From Crotophaga sulcirostris (lineage: Eukaryota; Chordata; Aves; Cuculiformes; Crotophagidae), in the NCBI GenBank assembly GCA_013397455.1, contig VYZB01000289.1, forward strand, positions 1,099,965-1,163,964: DNA of 64,000 bases, given 5' to 3'. Below the pieces are notes generated by a model, which searched no databases, was not told the DNA's origin, and saw nothing but the letters and a program-made list of their open reading frames with translations. Shown piece by piece: positions 45,493-59,162 of this stretch (its first letter is position 1; each line of letters starts with the position of its first letter). Made by a program: the position numbers and the translations under genes.

Positions 45493-46630
45493 GTGAGTGC
45501 GCCTTCCCCAGCGCCCCGGGGCAGGGGAGAGGGGAGCGGCGGGGAGCCTGCAGCAGCTCGGGGAGAAGGGTGCGCAGGAGCAGGGGACCCGCGCTCGTGT
45601 TCGCCAGCGTCCTCTGCGGTGTCGGGGCTGAGCAGCCGGGATAATTCAAAACATTGCGCTCCGTCCTGGGCGTCGACGGAGCGGCTGCACCCCTGTGGTG
45701 GCTGCTGGTGCTGTTTCTAATGCTGACATTCATCCTGGCGGCCGGAGAGAGTTGGGACAGGTTCGCCTGCAGCATCTTCGAGAAGCAGTTTGCTGTTATC
45801 CCTCCTGGAAGCAGGAGGTGGGGAAAGTCGTTCAATGGGAGCTGTGGGCAAGACAAAGGAAGGGAGGAAAACCTGCTCTGGGTTTGCAACAGCTGCTTTG
45901 AGCAACCGTTCATACGTGGGAGGTACAGTGTGCACTGTTTGTAAAGCGATCAGCTGGGGCTGGGCAGAGCCGGGGTCTCCCCTCCGGTTTGCCTGGAGGA
46001 GATGCTCTGGCAGGAGATGCATTGGGTGATCTGCTGTAGCATCAGTTCCTCGCTTGACATGGCATTTGTTGAGCATCGCTGCTATTCACAACCTAATGAC
46101 AGTCTCAGAGGGATATCTTCCTGCCCATTGCAAACGAAAATTACATTAGATTAATGTAATTTAGGAGGAGAAGCAGATGCAGTCTGAAAAATATGTACAG
46201 ATTAGGCTTTTCTTCAGCCGTGCTAGCATTATAAAATAGGAAAGTGTCACTGGTTCTAGCTGCTGTGATTCTTAGACAGATGTTTCCAGCCGAACGTCAC
46301 TTTGCATCATATATATTTAAAAGCAGTATTCCACACCGAACAGTTCTTAAAATACCACCATCTCATTAAATAACTGTTAGTATCTTGGAAGGAAAAAGCT
46401 TCCTGCCATCTGGAGGTGTCAGGATCCGATATGTGCAACCTTACTCACAGTAAAGTCATATGTACTTATTTTTTAGTTACACTATTTTGTAGAACTTAGG
46501 TAAGTGTTTCGTAGGTACTGTCTCTGCCATTCTAAGGGGTATCTAATCTCTTTCCAGTCTTCGATCTATTTGTTATCCAGCATTCCTGTGGGCTATTATA
46601 GCTCTGATGAGACAAGGTAAATGATGTTTC

Positions 46631-46880
46631 CTCCTCGCCAGGGGAAGTTTAGACTGGATATAAGGAAAAATTTCTTTACTTGAAAGAGTGGTGAAGCATT
46701 GGAACAGACTGCCCAGAGAACTGGAGGAGTCATCACCCCTGGAGGTGTTAAAAAAGGATGTAGGTGTGGCACTTCGGGACATGGTTTAGTAGGCACAGTG
46801 GTGTTGGGCTGACATTTGGACTTGATGATCTTAGAGGTAGGTCTTTTCCAACGTTAACGGTTCTATGATTCTATGTGACT
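46631..46880 (+). mobile_element. CR1 LINE, older 3' copy with ATTCTATG tail
   Basis: Contains the end of CR1 ORF2 (GGGGAAGTTTAGACTGGATA; GCATTGGAACAGACTGCCCA) with a frameshift. The 3'UTR is GGTGTTGGGCTGACATTTGG, then CTTGATGATCTTAGAGGT, with a TTCTATGATTCTATG tail. The wording of the 3'UTR and the tail octamer set it apart from the ATACTGTG family. It lies sense in ARHGAP22 intron 1. Confidence 0.9.
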
Positions 46881-48437
46881 GGAGTGCTACAGGAAGTCTC
46901 TGCCACAGGAAGGAACACAGGTTTTCGCAACTGCATGGCTTCCATTCTTTGACTTTCTTCAGTTTATCTGGAAGAGCTTAAGTTCCATATTGATATATAT
47001 TGAAGCCTAGTTATGGGACCAATACTATTCTAGATTCCTGTGGGGTACTGAGGCTTGGGGGACAAACTGTAGTCTACCTTTGTGATTCAATTTCAGTTTA
47101 TAGCAGTATATCTTACTCTCTCAGTGTTTGTTCTATTTGGCTCTGTGCAGTGGTAGGTTTATTTCTGAGTAAGTTTAGAACTCATTAAAAGGTCTGGCTT
47201 GATGACTTTTGAAATTGCAGGAACTTTCCAACTTTTGCAATGCAGTGCAAAGCACTAGTAACCTCTTACAAAGGTTACCAAATATGGCCTAATCCTGCAA
47301 TGTTCTTCTAAAGCTCTTGTTCACAGGAGCTGTAAACAGGGAGTGCTGAAGATGCTGAATGCTTCTTGAAAGTAAGTGACCCACATGGCAAGACAGAGCT
47401 GAATGTGAGACAGTAGTTCATACTCCCTGGACTCTCAGTTGGGATTGCTAATGAAGTTCAGGTGGTAAGTGGTGGGCAAGCAAAGTATTGAGAAGGCTGC
47501 AAGAATCTCTTGCTGACAGCAAGCATGAACAAAGGTAGATCTACAGGCTGCTACATAAGCTTAGCTGACTGATAGGAGTAGTGGCTGTTAGCTCTGCCAC
47601 TGAGAACTTAGCTGTGTAAGGGAGGCAGCATGACTTCTCTGAGAAGACAGAATGAATAGAAAGGATACTCTGGGTACAGCCTGTGGTTTCACTTGAGTGT
47701 GATAGGAGACAGCAATAAAGCTGCACATAGGGATGCTCATGTATTTGGTGTAGATTTCTTGTGGTTGAATTACTCAAACCACCTTGTGTTCATGTTCGGC
47801 TCTCTGCTTCAGGATCCCTGTATACGTGCAAGTAGGACTGCTTCAACAGCTTCCCTTGTTTTTCCAAGTCTCTGCTGAGAATGTACCTTTAAACCTTCAC
47901 TTGTGACATCTGATGCTGTTATTTTTATTTGACTTGTGGATGGTCTTCAGGAAAGCTCTTGTGTTTAAAGACATTCAGGTTTTTGAAAATGCTGAATCTG
48001 GACTTAAGCATCTGGCAGCAGGATTGCCTCTTCTCTGTGGAGGAAAGAGGGAAAGAAAAAAAAAGAATTCATGAACCATGATTTTACTGATAAATTACTA
48101 AGGCATTATAAATTCTAGTCCTTAAGCACAAAGACTCTTCAAAAGCAAATGTAAATTTTCACCAAATCATTACCCACCACTTGCATTTATAACCACATTA
48201 TATCAAAATGTTTAATCAAACACTTAATGACATGAAATTATTCTGCAGAGTCTATAATCCAGGCATACATCCTTTTCTCTCTAACAAGTAAATTGTGAAG
48301 AAGTGCGTGCAGTGGAAAGATTTTGAGAGCATGTGATATTGTAAAACATAACAGTTATAAAAAAAGAAAAGGTAAACTAAGTAAACCTTTAAATTTATTA
48401 TACTGGGTTTTAGATGGGCTTCTTTCTTATTCATTAG

Positions 48438-49112
48438 TGTGCTGGGTTGACCTTGACTGGCCACCAAGTGCTCACCAAGTTGCTCTATCACTCCCTCTTC
48501 TCAAAAGAACAGGGGAAGAAAAGGTGGAAAAGCTCAAGAGTGAAGCTAAAGAGGGGGACATTACTTACCAATTACTGTCATGGGCAAAACGGACTCCAGT
48601 TGGGGAAGATTAATTTAATTTATTGTCAATTAGTAACAGAGTAGAACATTGTAAAATAAACCCAAAACTAAAACCACGTCCCTCACCCCCCTTCTTCTAA
48701 GGTTCAACTTCACTCCTAACTCATCTACCCCTTTCACACAAGCATCACAGGGGAACAGAGAATGGGGACTGCAGTTATTCTGTAATAAGTAGTGTCTCTC
48801 ATTCCTCCTCATTCTCTCCCCTTGCTCCAGCATGGTTCCTTCCCATGGGAGACAGTCCTTCACAAGGTTCTGCAACGTGAGTCCTTTCCACAAGCTGCAG
48901 TTCTTCCAGTATTGCTCCAGTATGGGTCCTTTCCATGCTACAGTCCTTCATGAATGGAGTGCTCTAGCATGAGTCCCCCATGGGGTCATAGTTCTTGCCA
49001 GAAAGCATGCTTCTGCATGGGCTTCTCTCCATGGAGTCACAGGTCCTGCAAGAAGACTGCTCCAATGTGGGTTCTCCACAGGCTGTAGCTTCCTTCAGGG
49101 CATCTGGATGTA
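48438..49112 (+). mobile_element. Degenerate endogenous retrovirus LTR-like element
   Basis: Begins TGTGCTGGGTTGACCTTGAC, followed by a purine-rich stretch and a TTTAATTTATTGTC segment. It then has a 300-bp array of loosely repeated units of the type GCTCCAGTATGGGTCCTTTCC / ATGGGGTCATAGTTCTTGCC / CATGGAGTCACAGGTCCTGC. I recognise this layout from abundant avian LTR elements; the exact family is not assigned. No coding region is attached, so it looks like an old solo LTR. The right boundary is approximate. Confidence 0.5.
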
Positions 49113-50429
49113 GTTCTTAATATCTGTGAAAGGTATGGTAGAGAACAAAGATAATTTGCCTTACTAGAGGTAACTGTCAAGTGTAATGCAATCCTTGACG
49201 TTCCATCGGCAAGCTCACATCTGTAATGGGGAAGCATGCGTTCAGAAGTACATTATGTTTTCATAAAGACCTAGCAAAATGTAAAATTTCACAGACTGAA
49301 AATCTTAATGTGCATAAATGAGCCTTCTGGAAAATCATTCATCCTGGCTAGGTCTGAATGGATTTTGCATTACTTTTTCATCCACAGTGTTTTATGTGCA
49401 TCAGTTGGCAGAGTCCAGGATTCTGAAATAAATTACTGCAATGGAAAATATCTATTTTCACATTCTTTCTATGTGATGAGGCATAGAAATACTACCTTCC
49501 GGAGTGGAGGCAAAGAACTTTCAGTATGGAGAGCAGGCAAAAGCAGTTTTCAGATTACATCCTTCAGTCTCAAGGAATGCATTTTTGTTCCATTGTTTCT
49601 AAGACACAAAAAAAAATTAAAGCATTTTCTCCTTGGTTTGGTGTCTCAAACAGGCTGTACCTGCCCAGTTGCATTTAAATGTGCTAGAAGATGGAAGTTG
49701 GACTGGCTACAAGATTATGCATTTGTTTTTTTAATAAATGATATGTTGGGATTGCCCTCTACAGAAAGAGAGCTAGCCTGCTGACATGATAGATTCTTTA
49801 CAGTATTCCCATCTTCAGCACAGTCGGTCTGATTTGTATAGGTACTAAGAATAAATGTTCTCTCCTTGCTGGGACTTTGTGCTAATGGGTATCTGACTTT
49901 ATGCAATTGTCTGCACTTCTCTGACCTATTTATTATTTCTGTTTGACAACATGCTGAAACATATGATACAGTATGTTGAAAATTTTCTTAACAGTCAAAA
50001 TAATTAAACTTTTGTTTGTTTAATTAAAACTTAGACCCTGGAAAAAGTGATGGGAGACATTTTTGCTTGCTAGCCTGCTGCAGACAAACTGGTTTTACCT
50101 TGGGTATCCTTCAACATGGCTGTAGTAGAACAGTTATTTCTTTCTCTCTTTTTTCCTTCTCTGAAACTTGTCATAATTCGATTTTAATGAATAGTGGGCT
50201 TTAGTATACTTAAAACGTTTCGAAGGATGATGTATAGTAATGCTGCCAGGAGGGACTTCAGAGGGTAAAGTACTATTATAGCCCTGTGGGAGCGTGCACT
50301 TCTATAATATGAGCTTCATGTGCTTGCAGTGAGGACAGCTAGGTTTTAACATTCAATGCCTTTGCAATGGTGTCATTGTATTTTTAATGAAAGTGCTGTG
50401 TCTTTGATTACAGGAGCATGAATTTGGCA

Positions 50430-50502
50430 GTGTTAGGTTTACAATGAGACTCAATGATCTTAAAGGCCTTTTCCAACCTAAACAATTCTGTGATTCTGTG
50501 AA
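50430..50502 (+). mobile_element. CR1 3' tail fragment
   Basis: About 70 bp: GACTCAATGATCTTAAAGG, then CCTTTTCCAACCTAAACAAT and a TCTGTGATTCTGTGA octamer tail. Only the CR1 3' terminus is present, so this is an extreme 5' truncation. Confidence 0.8.
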
Positions 50503-52260
50503 TACCCCATAGTTAAGCTGCTTTCTTATGGCAGTAAGATCTGTCCTAACAATTTTTGAGCTGTTGGGCTAAATCCAACTACATCGGAAAGGAGAAAAGG
50601 AGTGTCAAAATATATTTGACTCCTATAAACTCAAAGAAAATTGGTGACAGGACAAAGGAAAGATAACTGTATATGTACACCTAGGACAAACTGTCACATG
50701 TAACAGAACAGAAACATATGTTCTGCAGAATAATGCCCAACTGACCATCCAAAAGGCACATATTGGCTGTCTTGTAAGAGCACATGTACATTCAAGTCAG
50801 CTAAAAAGCTAATGGATATAGGAATATATTGGGTTGTTGGGGTATGGAAGGTACTAGGTATTTGAGGAAGGTGAAGAGACAGCATTATGAGAGATGAGGA
50901 ACATGCAGAGGAACTGGGGTAGAAGAATATAAGGCAATAATCAGTGAGAATCCAGACTTCCTTGATTCTGTAAACTGAAAGCATATTATTTAATACAAAA
51001 GCAAATTACAGTAACGAGAATTACAGTAGTACAGTTTGGAATCTACCTGAGTGTTTTGGGCTTAGAAAGGGGCTTTTGAAACAATCTAATTCTCATCACT
51101 TACTGTGCTTTGGTTGTCGTGAAGCAGTCTCAGAATAAACAAACTAGAATTCCTTTTGGATTAAATTAGGTGGGCAGATATTTTCAGGAGTTCACCGAAT
51201 GCTTTCGAGCCTGTAATGGGTGTTCAATCCATTGGATAAGAACAGAAATAGTACAAAACAGAGCCCTTTGAAATGCCTATGTAACATGGATATAATCTCT
51301 CTGCCATTAACTAACAGATCCACTCGTAATGATCTGCACTATTTGCTAATTTAGATCTCTCTGAAGTTGTCAGAGTCACAACACATTTATATTTAGTACT
51401 GGTAATTTTATGTTAATCCATTACTTAGGTGGCCAGCAATTCCCTACCATAGTATGTAAGAACATAACAATTCAAAATGTATTTACCTTTGCACATGCCA
51501 AATTTCACAGGTAACGTTTACAGTCTGTAGATTAGGGAAGAACTGTAAACCACGTATGAGACCCGAGACTCACAAAGTTGAGTGTATGTGGAAAAATAGG
51601 ATTATCCTTCCATCTCATTCAACAGCTTTTCACTGACGATTTTATGTCATCAGAACACTTCTGACTCCGTAAGAACTCACCGGTTAAGAACAGCTTAGAC
51701 ATAAAAATACAACCCTGCAACTTTAGTTCTTGAGTAAATGGAGGGCATGAGCATGAAAGGATGAACCTACTGGTATGAAATTGTGGGAGGATGCCTCCAG
51801 GAACATTTTTTTGTGCACCAGAAACACAGGGTTATTGAGGTCATCCCCCTAGAGATGTCTTGTCTAAACAAAACGACATTGTTAATCGTTTCTTCAAGAC
51901 AGTCTTAATCACAGCAGAAGAATATCAGCCAGCCATGGCTTTCAGGAATAAACTTTGATGATGATGAATGACATCCAAGAAAACATGAATTATGCATTTT
52001 TAGACCACTGAAGGTGACCTCTGACTCTGGTAGTAGGTGTTGCTTGTTCAGATTCATATTTGGCCCAACCAATTAATAATTCTTCAGTATCACTGACACA
52101 CTTCAGGTTCTAGGAGTTGAACTTCATCTAAGAGGCAACCACACCACCCCAGTAGCAGGCACAGGTAGCAGGACAGCCTGTACAACAGGCAGAGCTGAGT
52201 GAGATGAGGCCCAGCAAGGGAACAAAAACCAGTCCTTAAAGGCAATTTCAACAAAAAGTA

Positions 52261-52278
52261 AAAAAAAAAAAAAAAAAA
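52261..52278. repeat. A homopolymer (about 18 nt)
   Basis: A long A run with no recognisable retrogene immediately upstream, so it is a simple repeat rather than a supported poly(A) tail. Confidence 0.9.
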
Positions 52279-52601
52279 GGAACAGTGTGCAACTCAGTTC
52301 TGTGAAAAAGGACCTGGCAGAGAGAAGAAATTAGGAACAGTGTAATAAATATATTTCATAGAAACTCAGAGCTAGCCAAACAGTTGTAAGTGTGTAAAGA
52401 TTTCTCTGTTTACCAAGGCATCAACCCTCTAGCTTCTGGCAGTTTTCAGAGTCCTCCACAGAGAAGAGGCAATCCTGCTGCCCTGTGCACAACAGTTCAC
52501 TGTCGTGCTTCTGTTTTCCTCTGACTTTAGGGGAGAACTGGTGGCGTTTTTCCCCTCTACTCCTGCCACCTCACTGAATTCCTTTAGCAGAGGCCAGCAC
52601 C

Positions 52602-53490
52602 ATTCCCTCAGTAAGTCTGCAGATGACACCAAATTGGGCAGGAATTTCGATCTGCTTGAGGGCAGGAAGGCCCTGCAGAGAGACCTGGACAGGCTGGATT
52701 GATGGGCCAAGGCCAGTTGTGTGAGGTTCAACAAGGCCAAGCTCTGGCTTTTGCACTTCAGTCACATGCAATGCTACAGGCTTGGGAAAATGTGACTGTA
52801 AAGCTGCCCAGTGTAAAAAGACCTGGGGGTGCTGGTCAACAGTAGGCTGAACATGAGCCAGCAGTGTGCTGAAGTAGCCAAGAAGGCCAACAGCATCCTG
52901 GCTTGTATCAAAGGTGTTGTGGCCAGCAGGAGTAGGAAGTGATCATCCCCCTCCCCTTGTGAGGCCGCACCTTGAATACTGTGTTCATATTTGGGCCCCT
53001 CAATACAGTAAAGACATTGAGGTGCTGGAGTGTGTCAGGAGGAGGATGACAAGGCTGATGAAGGGTCTAAAGAGCAAGTCTTATGAAGAGTGGCTGAGGG
53101 AACTGAGTTTTTTTAGCCTTCAGAAGAGGAGGCTGAGGGGAGACCTTGTTGCTCTCTACAACTGCCTGAAAGGAGGTTGTAGCAAGGTGGGTGCTGCTCT
53201 CTTTTCCCAAGTAACAAATGATAGGATGAGAGGAAACAGCCTCAAGTTGCAACAGGGGAGGTTTAGATTGGATATTAGAGAAAATTCATTTACTGAAAGA
53301 GTGGTCAAGCATTGGAAAAAGCTGCCCAGGGAAACAGTGGTGTCTCCTTCCTTGCAGATGTTCAAAAACTGTGTAGACATGGCACTTCGGGTTTAGTAGG
53401 CATGGTTTAGTTGGCACAGTGGTGTTGGGCTGACGGTTGGACTGGATGATCTTAGAGGCAGGTCTTTTCCAACCTTAATGATTCTGTGCT
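52602..53490 (+). mobile_element. CR1 LINE, older copy E with several lesions
   Basis: Starts at the catalytic box ([20 protein letters not shown]) and runs to the end of ORF2 and the 3'UTR (GGTGTTGGGCTGACGGTTGG; TTAATGATTCTGTG). The RT-derived frame is broken by at least two stops or shifts near 52700-52930. A 160-codon remnant then extends to 53396. It belongs to the same ATTCT-tail group as the 46.6-kb copy and is clearly more decayed than the WDFY4 copies. Confidence 0.92.
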
Positions 53491-56400
53491 GCTGGAACAA
53501 GTCCTGGATTTCAGAGACCGTCCAGTGCAGGTAGCTCCTCGGGCCATATACCCATTCAAAATCATGCTATCTGAAAAGCCTTCCTTTCACTTGCCAGTGA
53601 AAGGCAGAAAAGTGGAACTCTCCCATCTGTTTAGTCACCCTCTCCAAACCACAGCTTAGCACCTGCATCATCTTGGCTCTGCAAAGAGGAACACCAGTGC
53701 CGCTGAAGCCCCATGCTTCAGCTCTTGTTTGTGGGGCTGATGTTGCCCACAGCTATCCCAGGGCACGTGGGAGGCGAGCACCTTGGCACCTCCAGCTTAG
53801 CAGGCAAACAATAACAGCTGACTTCTCACTCCTGGAACCAATGCAAGCAGCCCTGGAGCTGTGAACTCTTCCAAACACTTCCTTCAGCCCCCTGAGGGTC
53901 CATCAACTTTGCCAGGAGCACAACAGACCCCAGGGCAGGGAGCATTCAGTGTGACTAACTGTAGCTGGCATGGCAGAGACACCATTGAGGAGGAACCCAG
54001 CTGCCAGGGAGAGGCTCACTGCCCTCTTTCCTTAAATGAGTGATTCTTTAAGGCAGAAAAGGCAACTTCAGGAGATGTGTTCTAGAAAGGTGTATGGGTA
54101 AAAGGCTAGGATGAAGTGCTGGTAAATATGATTTGGTTTATGGCTTGTAGTTTGTGAGCTGGTGGATGAAGTTGTCTGTGAGGTCCTGGGGAGGAGGCAG
54201 CAGTGGCCCTGCCCGTGTTGTGGGTCTGGGTTTCATTGTTTTGCTTTGGAGGAACATGAGATAAAACAGCTGAATGGAGTTTAAAATCCCAAGGCAGTGG
54301 TACAGTTGGGGTGGATCTGGTGCACTGCTAGATTAACTACGCTGAAGGCAGTGGGAAGAAATGAATAAAGTGTGAAGGAGAAACGAACAAGTAGGGAGCT
54401 GAGTGTTTCTTCTCATCATGTAGGGAGCTGAATGAAACAGGGAATTATTTCTGCCCTCTTGGTGCCAGGTCAGTCTCGTGGCACTGTGCTGCTTTGGTGC
54501 AGGGGTGTGTGACAGTGAGCTGTGTTGTTAGATACGTGCTGCGATTACTCTGTCTCTGTTGTCCTGGTTGAGTCGCCACGTGCATGTACAGCAAAGGTCA
54601 AGAAATTGATCGTTGTGGCATTCCTCCAGTTACAGGTTCAGATTCCCACTCTTTGTGGTGTGTCCTGTGAAGGACCTGGGTTGTTCAAAGGTGTGTAATC
54701 CTCATAAACCTCCATAAACATGCCCCTCTCTTTCCAAGTGGGATTCATGGTGTGTACTGAAGTAAGTGCTGTTCTTGGCAATAGCAGCTTTCTGTCCCTG
54801 CCTGAAGGCTCAGGCAGGAAATCATTCTTCTTGGGAAAAGCTCTGAAAAGTTTGCAGGCAAGCACCAGCTTACTAAGCACAGCCAATCTGAACTTGAAAT
54901 AATGAGCCATGGCCTCACCTCCTGGGGAAGGGAAGGGGTCTTGAGCAAGAGCAGGAATTCAGCTGAAAGGGTAGCTGGACTGCTGGGGAGAGAACGTGCA
55001 GGGAGGGAGTTAAACAAAAAAGCCATAGGCTTTCTAATTACTTGTAAAATCCCACTGAGTGAGTTCAGAATGAAACTGGCAGGGTTGCAAGGAGCACAGT
55101 GAAAGCACTACAAATGCTAGCATCTCTCTCCTGAAGGGGATGGTCAGCTGCTATTTTTAGTGCCTATATAAATGTATTCCTCTTCATTGCAAGGTTACTA
55201 CTACCAGAATGACTTTCTTCCTTGCTGGCATTTCCTTTGCATTCATGGTAGCTGATAGGCAAGCACAGCAGGACAAACAGCTTAATTTGTTTTCTCCAGC
55301 TCTCTGCATTATGGGCAGAGGTAGTTTGAGGCAATAATAAGGGCACTTGCAGACCGTGGTGGGAAGGGGAAATCTCTTGAGGCTGCAGTAGGAGCCATCT
55401 GATGAACTGGGAGAGGAGAGGATCTATTTAAAACTAACACAGGGGAGGGAAGCTGCTGCTGCTAGTCCTTCTAATTCCTTCTAATGTGTGTTCCTTCCAC
55501 AGAGCTTTTCTGTGTGTCCCTTGTGCCCAAAAAGCATTAAATTGGATTTTATGAAGAGCTAAAGAGAGGATACAAGGTCTTTGCTGCGATTGAGAAATGT
55601 CACTCATAATATCCTTCCTCTTAAATGCAGATGTTAAGAATTATTTATGTTTCGGTAAGATAGTCATCCTGTGAACTGGTACTGAAGTTTAAAGAACAAA
55701 CCTATGGTATGAGGAGCTAAATTATGAGGAAGTTGTATGCATTGGTTCTAAGGTAAGAAATTATTCTGTTGCAGGGGAAAGGACTCGATTGATCATGATC
55801 CCTTCAGTACAACTGTAGGTGCAGGGTTAATACTTAGCCCTGTGCAGACCTCCAGCTTAGGAGGAATTGCCCTTACTTTAATAAAGAGTGAAATCTTGTT
55901 ATGAATACTTATAGCCAGGTAATCTAAGTTGAGTACTTAGGTTCAGAGTATGAAGTAATGCGGGAGTAAGAATTCCTGGATTTCTTCTACTTTTGTACTG
56001 CCTCAGGGTACAGTCCCGGCTCCGGTCTGAATGTTATCACAGTCAGTATTTTTTGTTTGCTCCTCAGTCCACTATGGCTGGGAAAGCTATTAAAAATTAA
56101 TTCTTAAAGCTGTACCCGTAGGGAGGATTACAAGAAGCTTTTGCTGATTGCAGAGGGAGTACAAGGTATTCATTCAGTCTTTGTTCCGTTACCCAATTTG
56201 ACTCATTAAAATAGCAAGAAAAAAAAATCTGAGATAACTTTCTGCCATTCCAGTGGGTAGATATTCTTATAAAAAGGTCTCATCTTGTAGTGAAGTGAAG
56301 GAATATAAGGCTGAGTGTATCAGCAGAAGGAAAGAGCAGTGTGTGTGTAGGGAGAAAGGAGTAAGGCATCCCTCTATCTGGCAGCAGTGGGTTGTAGGTC

Positions 56401-59090
56401 AGTGTTGTTGCCCATGGAACTACAGAACTTTTCCAGCAGTGTTTGTCAGGTAGGCAGTTCTAACCAACCACATGGAGAAGATATACATCTTTCAGGAGAT
56501 TCTGCCAAGGTTCAGTGGGAGTCAAGAGCTGGTGCTTGGATTTGATAGTTTTGTTGTCCGTCGTGTGAGACAAGTGAATGTGCTTTCAAGAGACACGCTA
56601 AACAGCTATGACCAGTGCTAATCTGTCTTCTGAATAGTTCACAGAGGGTCTAGTTGGGGACTATCAGAAGATGGTGCAGATAAAGGGACCTGAAAATTAA
56701 AATACAATCTTTTGCTGAGTGCCAGTTTCTGTACTTGAGCTGACTATCAGTGTAGTCTATTACTCTGATTTTGCCATAACAAAGGACACAGCAGGTTGGA
56801 TTGGGGGCTCTGACCTGCTAGTTACAGAGTTTACTCATGATCGCTAAGAAAAAGAGGAAGAATATCTTTGACACCTGCCCCCCTCCCCGAAAAAGAATAA
56901 AAAAATATTGAATCTCTCTTTAATGAAGCTGACCTGAACCTACTGCCTATTGGTGTTGGTTAGCATAAATTTATAATGGACTAGCCCTCCAGCTTCTGTT
57001 TGTCCCTTTCAGTATGTAACAAATAAATGAAGCACGTGAGCATTACTTGAGTGGTTAGTGTTCAATTCATGGCAGGAGCTTGTAGCTCTCTAACCTTCCC
57101 TTAATCGTACACAGTATTACCTCATTGTTCCTTGCCTTTTGTGTTTCTAGTCATTGGCTTGGAGAAAGTATGCTAAATGGGGTGCTTAAAATATGACCTG
57201 CAGCAAGCTATGCAAATCTAATTCATCCTCCTATTTCTAGGCGGGAGAGGAGGTCACAATTAATAAAGCAAAATTTGGGAGCATGATGAAGGCAAATTTG
57301 AATGGTTGTGTGTTCATGTATTCTGTACAGTCTGTCATAGAGAAGCTAACTCGTACTGATACATGAGTTTGGGTTTTTTACTGTAGCAAAGGGGTTGATA
57401 CTGAAAGGAAGGCATAAGCATTGCACCCCTCAATGTGATATTGTCTACTAAGAAATAAAGAACCAGTAGTTAGGGTTTTAAATTAATGATGTCTTTATTC
57501 CTTGACCTAGCACAGACATTTTTGCAATTGCTTCTCTTACATGTTTGGTATGAATTTTTATTCACACTGTACAGATGCAGCCATGCTACTACTTCAGATA
57601 CACTGGGAGCAGTAAAACTAGAGATGGGTACAGCTGGGTTCAACAGCTGAGACTTAAGCTCTTAAATGAAGAAAGTAATTATAATTATTAAGCCCTACTT
57701 CTATAATATCTAAAACCATCACTATCTACCATTGGTTCTACCAAGTGTGTGACTCTGTCCTTAGCCTAAGCTGCTGAGTCAGTAGGCAGATCCTGTCAAT
57801 TGTCTTAATTTGAAGCAGTTAAGGTTGTCTACATAAGCAGCCAGTTTGGTTTGGATTAATGAGATGTTTTGAAGCAGATCTGATTTTTCCTGCCTACTGT
57901 GCTTTTGTTGGTGCTCTGGCACTGTCTTGGATTACTTATGAATGAAAATGTGCTTCATGTACAGTATGCTTCCATGGTCAATCCAAATAAAATCCCTGAA
58001 ATAAGTGTCATGTAGATGGTGGGTCTGTAGTACCAGCTGTCCCTCCCTACGTGTTCCAACATACAGCCAGTGTGTTGTACTACTTTGTAATATAGACCTA
58101 GCCAAATTCTCCTGTTCTGCGTAGAAGATGCAAGGTACTTGAATGCCAACAGTTCTCAGTGGTTTCTCATGTTTCACTGTGTTTTTTAGAATAAAGTATT
58201 TCACTTTACTAAGTAGTAAATCAATAATAGGTCAGTTTGGAGCAAAAAGAATCAAACATTCCCTCTTCCATCTTGGCACTTACCTGTGATCTAATGCTAG
58301 TGGCTTGATAAGAGTGACATGGCTTTGTGTATTTATAGGGCACTTCTGTGAACAGCTGAGGGCAGGTTACCTGCAGAATTTAAGGTTTATTCATTAGCAG
58401 GTGCCTCTCCCCCAATATTCCTGCAACCTGGGGCAGTAATTCAAATCCTTTTGAAAATAAACTCTCTTAAGGACTACTCTGAAGAGCTGAGACCTGCTGG
58501 TCTTCTTGCTGCTGATGGCAGCAAAATAAGTCTGGGACTTCTTTCTACAATAGGTTAAAGGTCTCCAGAGGTCAATGAGATCACCAGAGGTGGAGTGAAA
58601 TGTAAGCCAGTGAACATATGCCCCTTTACCTACAGCAGAAATAGATTGCTGAAGTCCTTATCTGTTTTGGAGTCCAAGATCCCATGAATTTGTAACAATA
58701 GTTTGAAGACATGCGTAAATTGTTCTTCAGGAATAAAGGGCTGAATTATCCCGCTGACTATGTTGGGGATTTCTTCATTGTGTGGGGTGCGTTGCATTGT
58801 TTATCAAATAGACATGCATTTTCCTTTTATGGTCATGTTGTACAGGTCACTGGAGTATATTTCTGATTTAGAACATGCCTTATACAGAACTGACTATACC
58901 GCTTGTAAGGTGGTAAAAGGTCATGGCTTTTGGACACTACAAAGAAGACCAAGATTAATTTCTTCATGCCAGCTAGGAAGCAACTGCCTTCATACTAGTG
59001 CATTTTGGCCTCTTAGTTCTGACCATATTCTGTAAATGTGGTACTGTAGGTTAAAACCAGGCATAGTTTTTCTACATGTTCTACAAAGGA

Positions 59091-59162
59091 AATGTTGGGT
59101 TATAGGTTGGACTCAATGATCTCAGAGGTCCTTTCCAACCTTGTAAAATTGTGATACTGTGG
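59091..59162 (+). mobile_element. CR1 3' tail fragment of the ATACTGTG family
   Basis: About 70 bp: TGTTGGGTTATAGGTTGGAC, TCAATGATCTCAGAGGTCC and TTGTAAAATTGTGATACTGT. It matches the tail of the copies in WDFY4 but carries no ORF sequence. Confidence 0.85.

Larger units (their letters stand above)
45170..45640 (+). promoter_or_regulatory. CpG island / ARHGAP22 promoter and 5'UTR
   Basis: This is the only strongly GC- and CpG-rich stretch in the window. It contains a GCGGCGGCGGCG run, many CGCG and GCGC words and no TATA box that I can identify. It surrounds the ARHGAP22 first coding exon and continues into the start of its intron, as expected for a CpG-island promoter. The transcription start is not determinable by eye; the 5'UTR probably lies within 45200-45458. 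Whether it also drives transcription leftward is unknown. Confidence 0.75.

Noticed and set aside
45368..45913. Minus-strand 181-codon open frame across the CpG island
   Set aside because: Long open frames are expected by chance in GC-rich DNA; it overlaps the ARHGAP22 exon on the other strand and its composition (Pro, Ser, Arg, Leu) shows no domain.
49308..49784. Plus-strand 158-codon open frame in ARHGAP22 intron 1
   Set aside because: No recognisable domain, no similarity to ARHGAP22, and no clear promoter or splice context.
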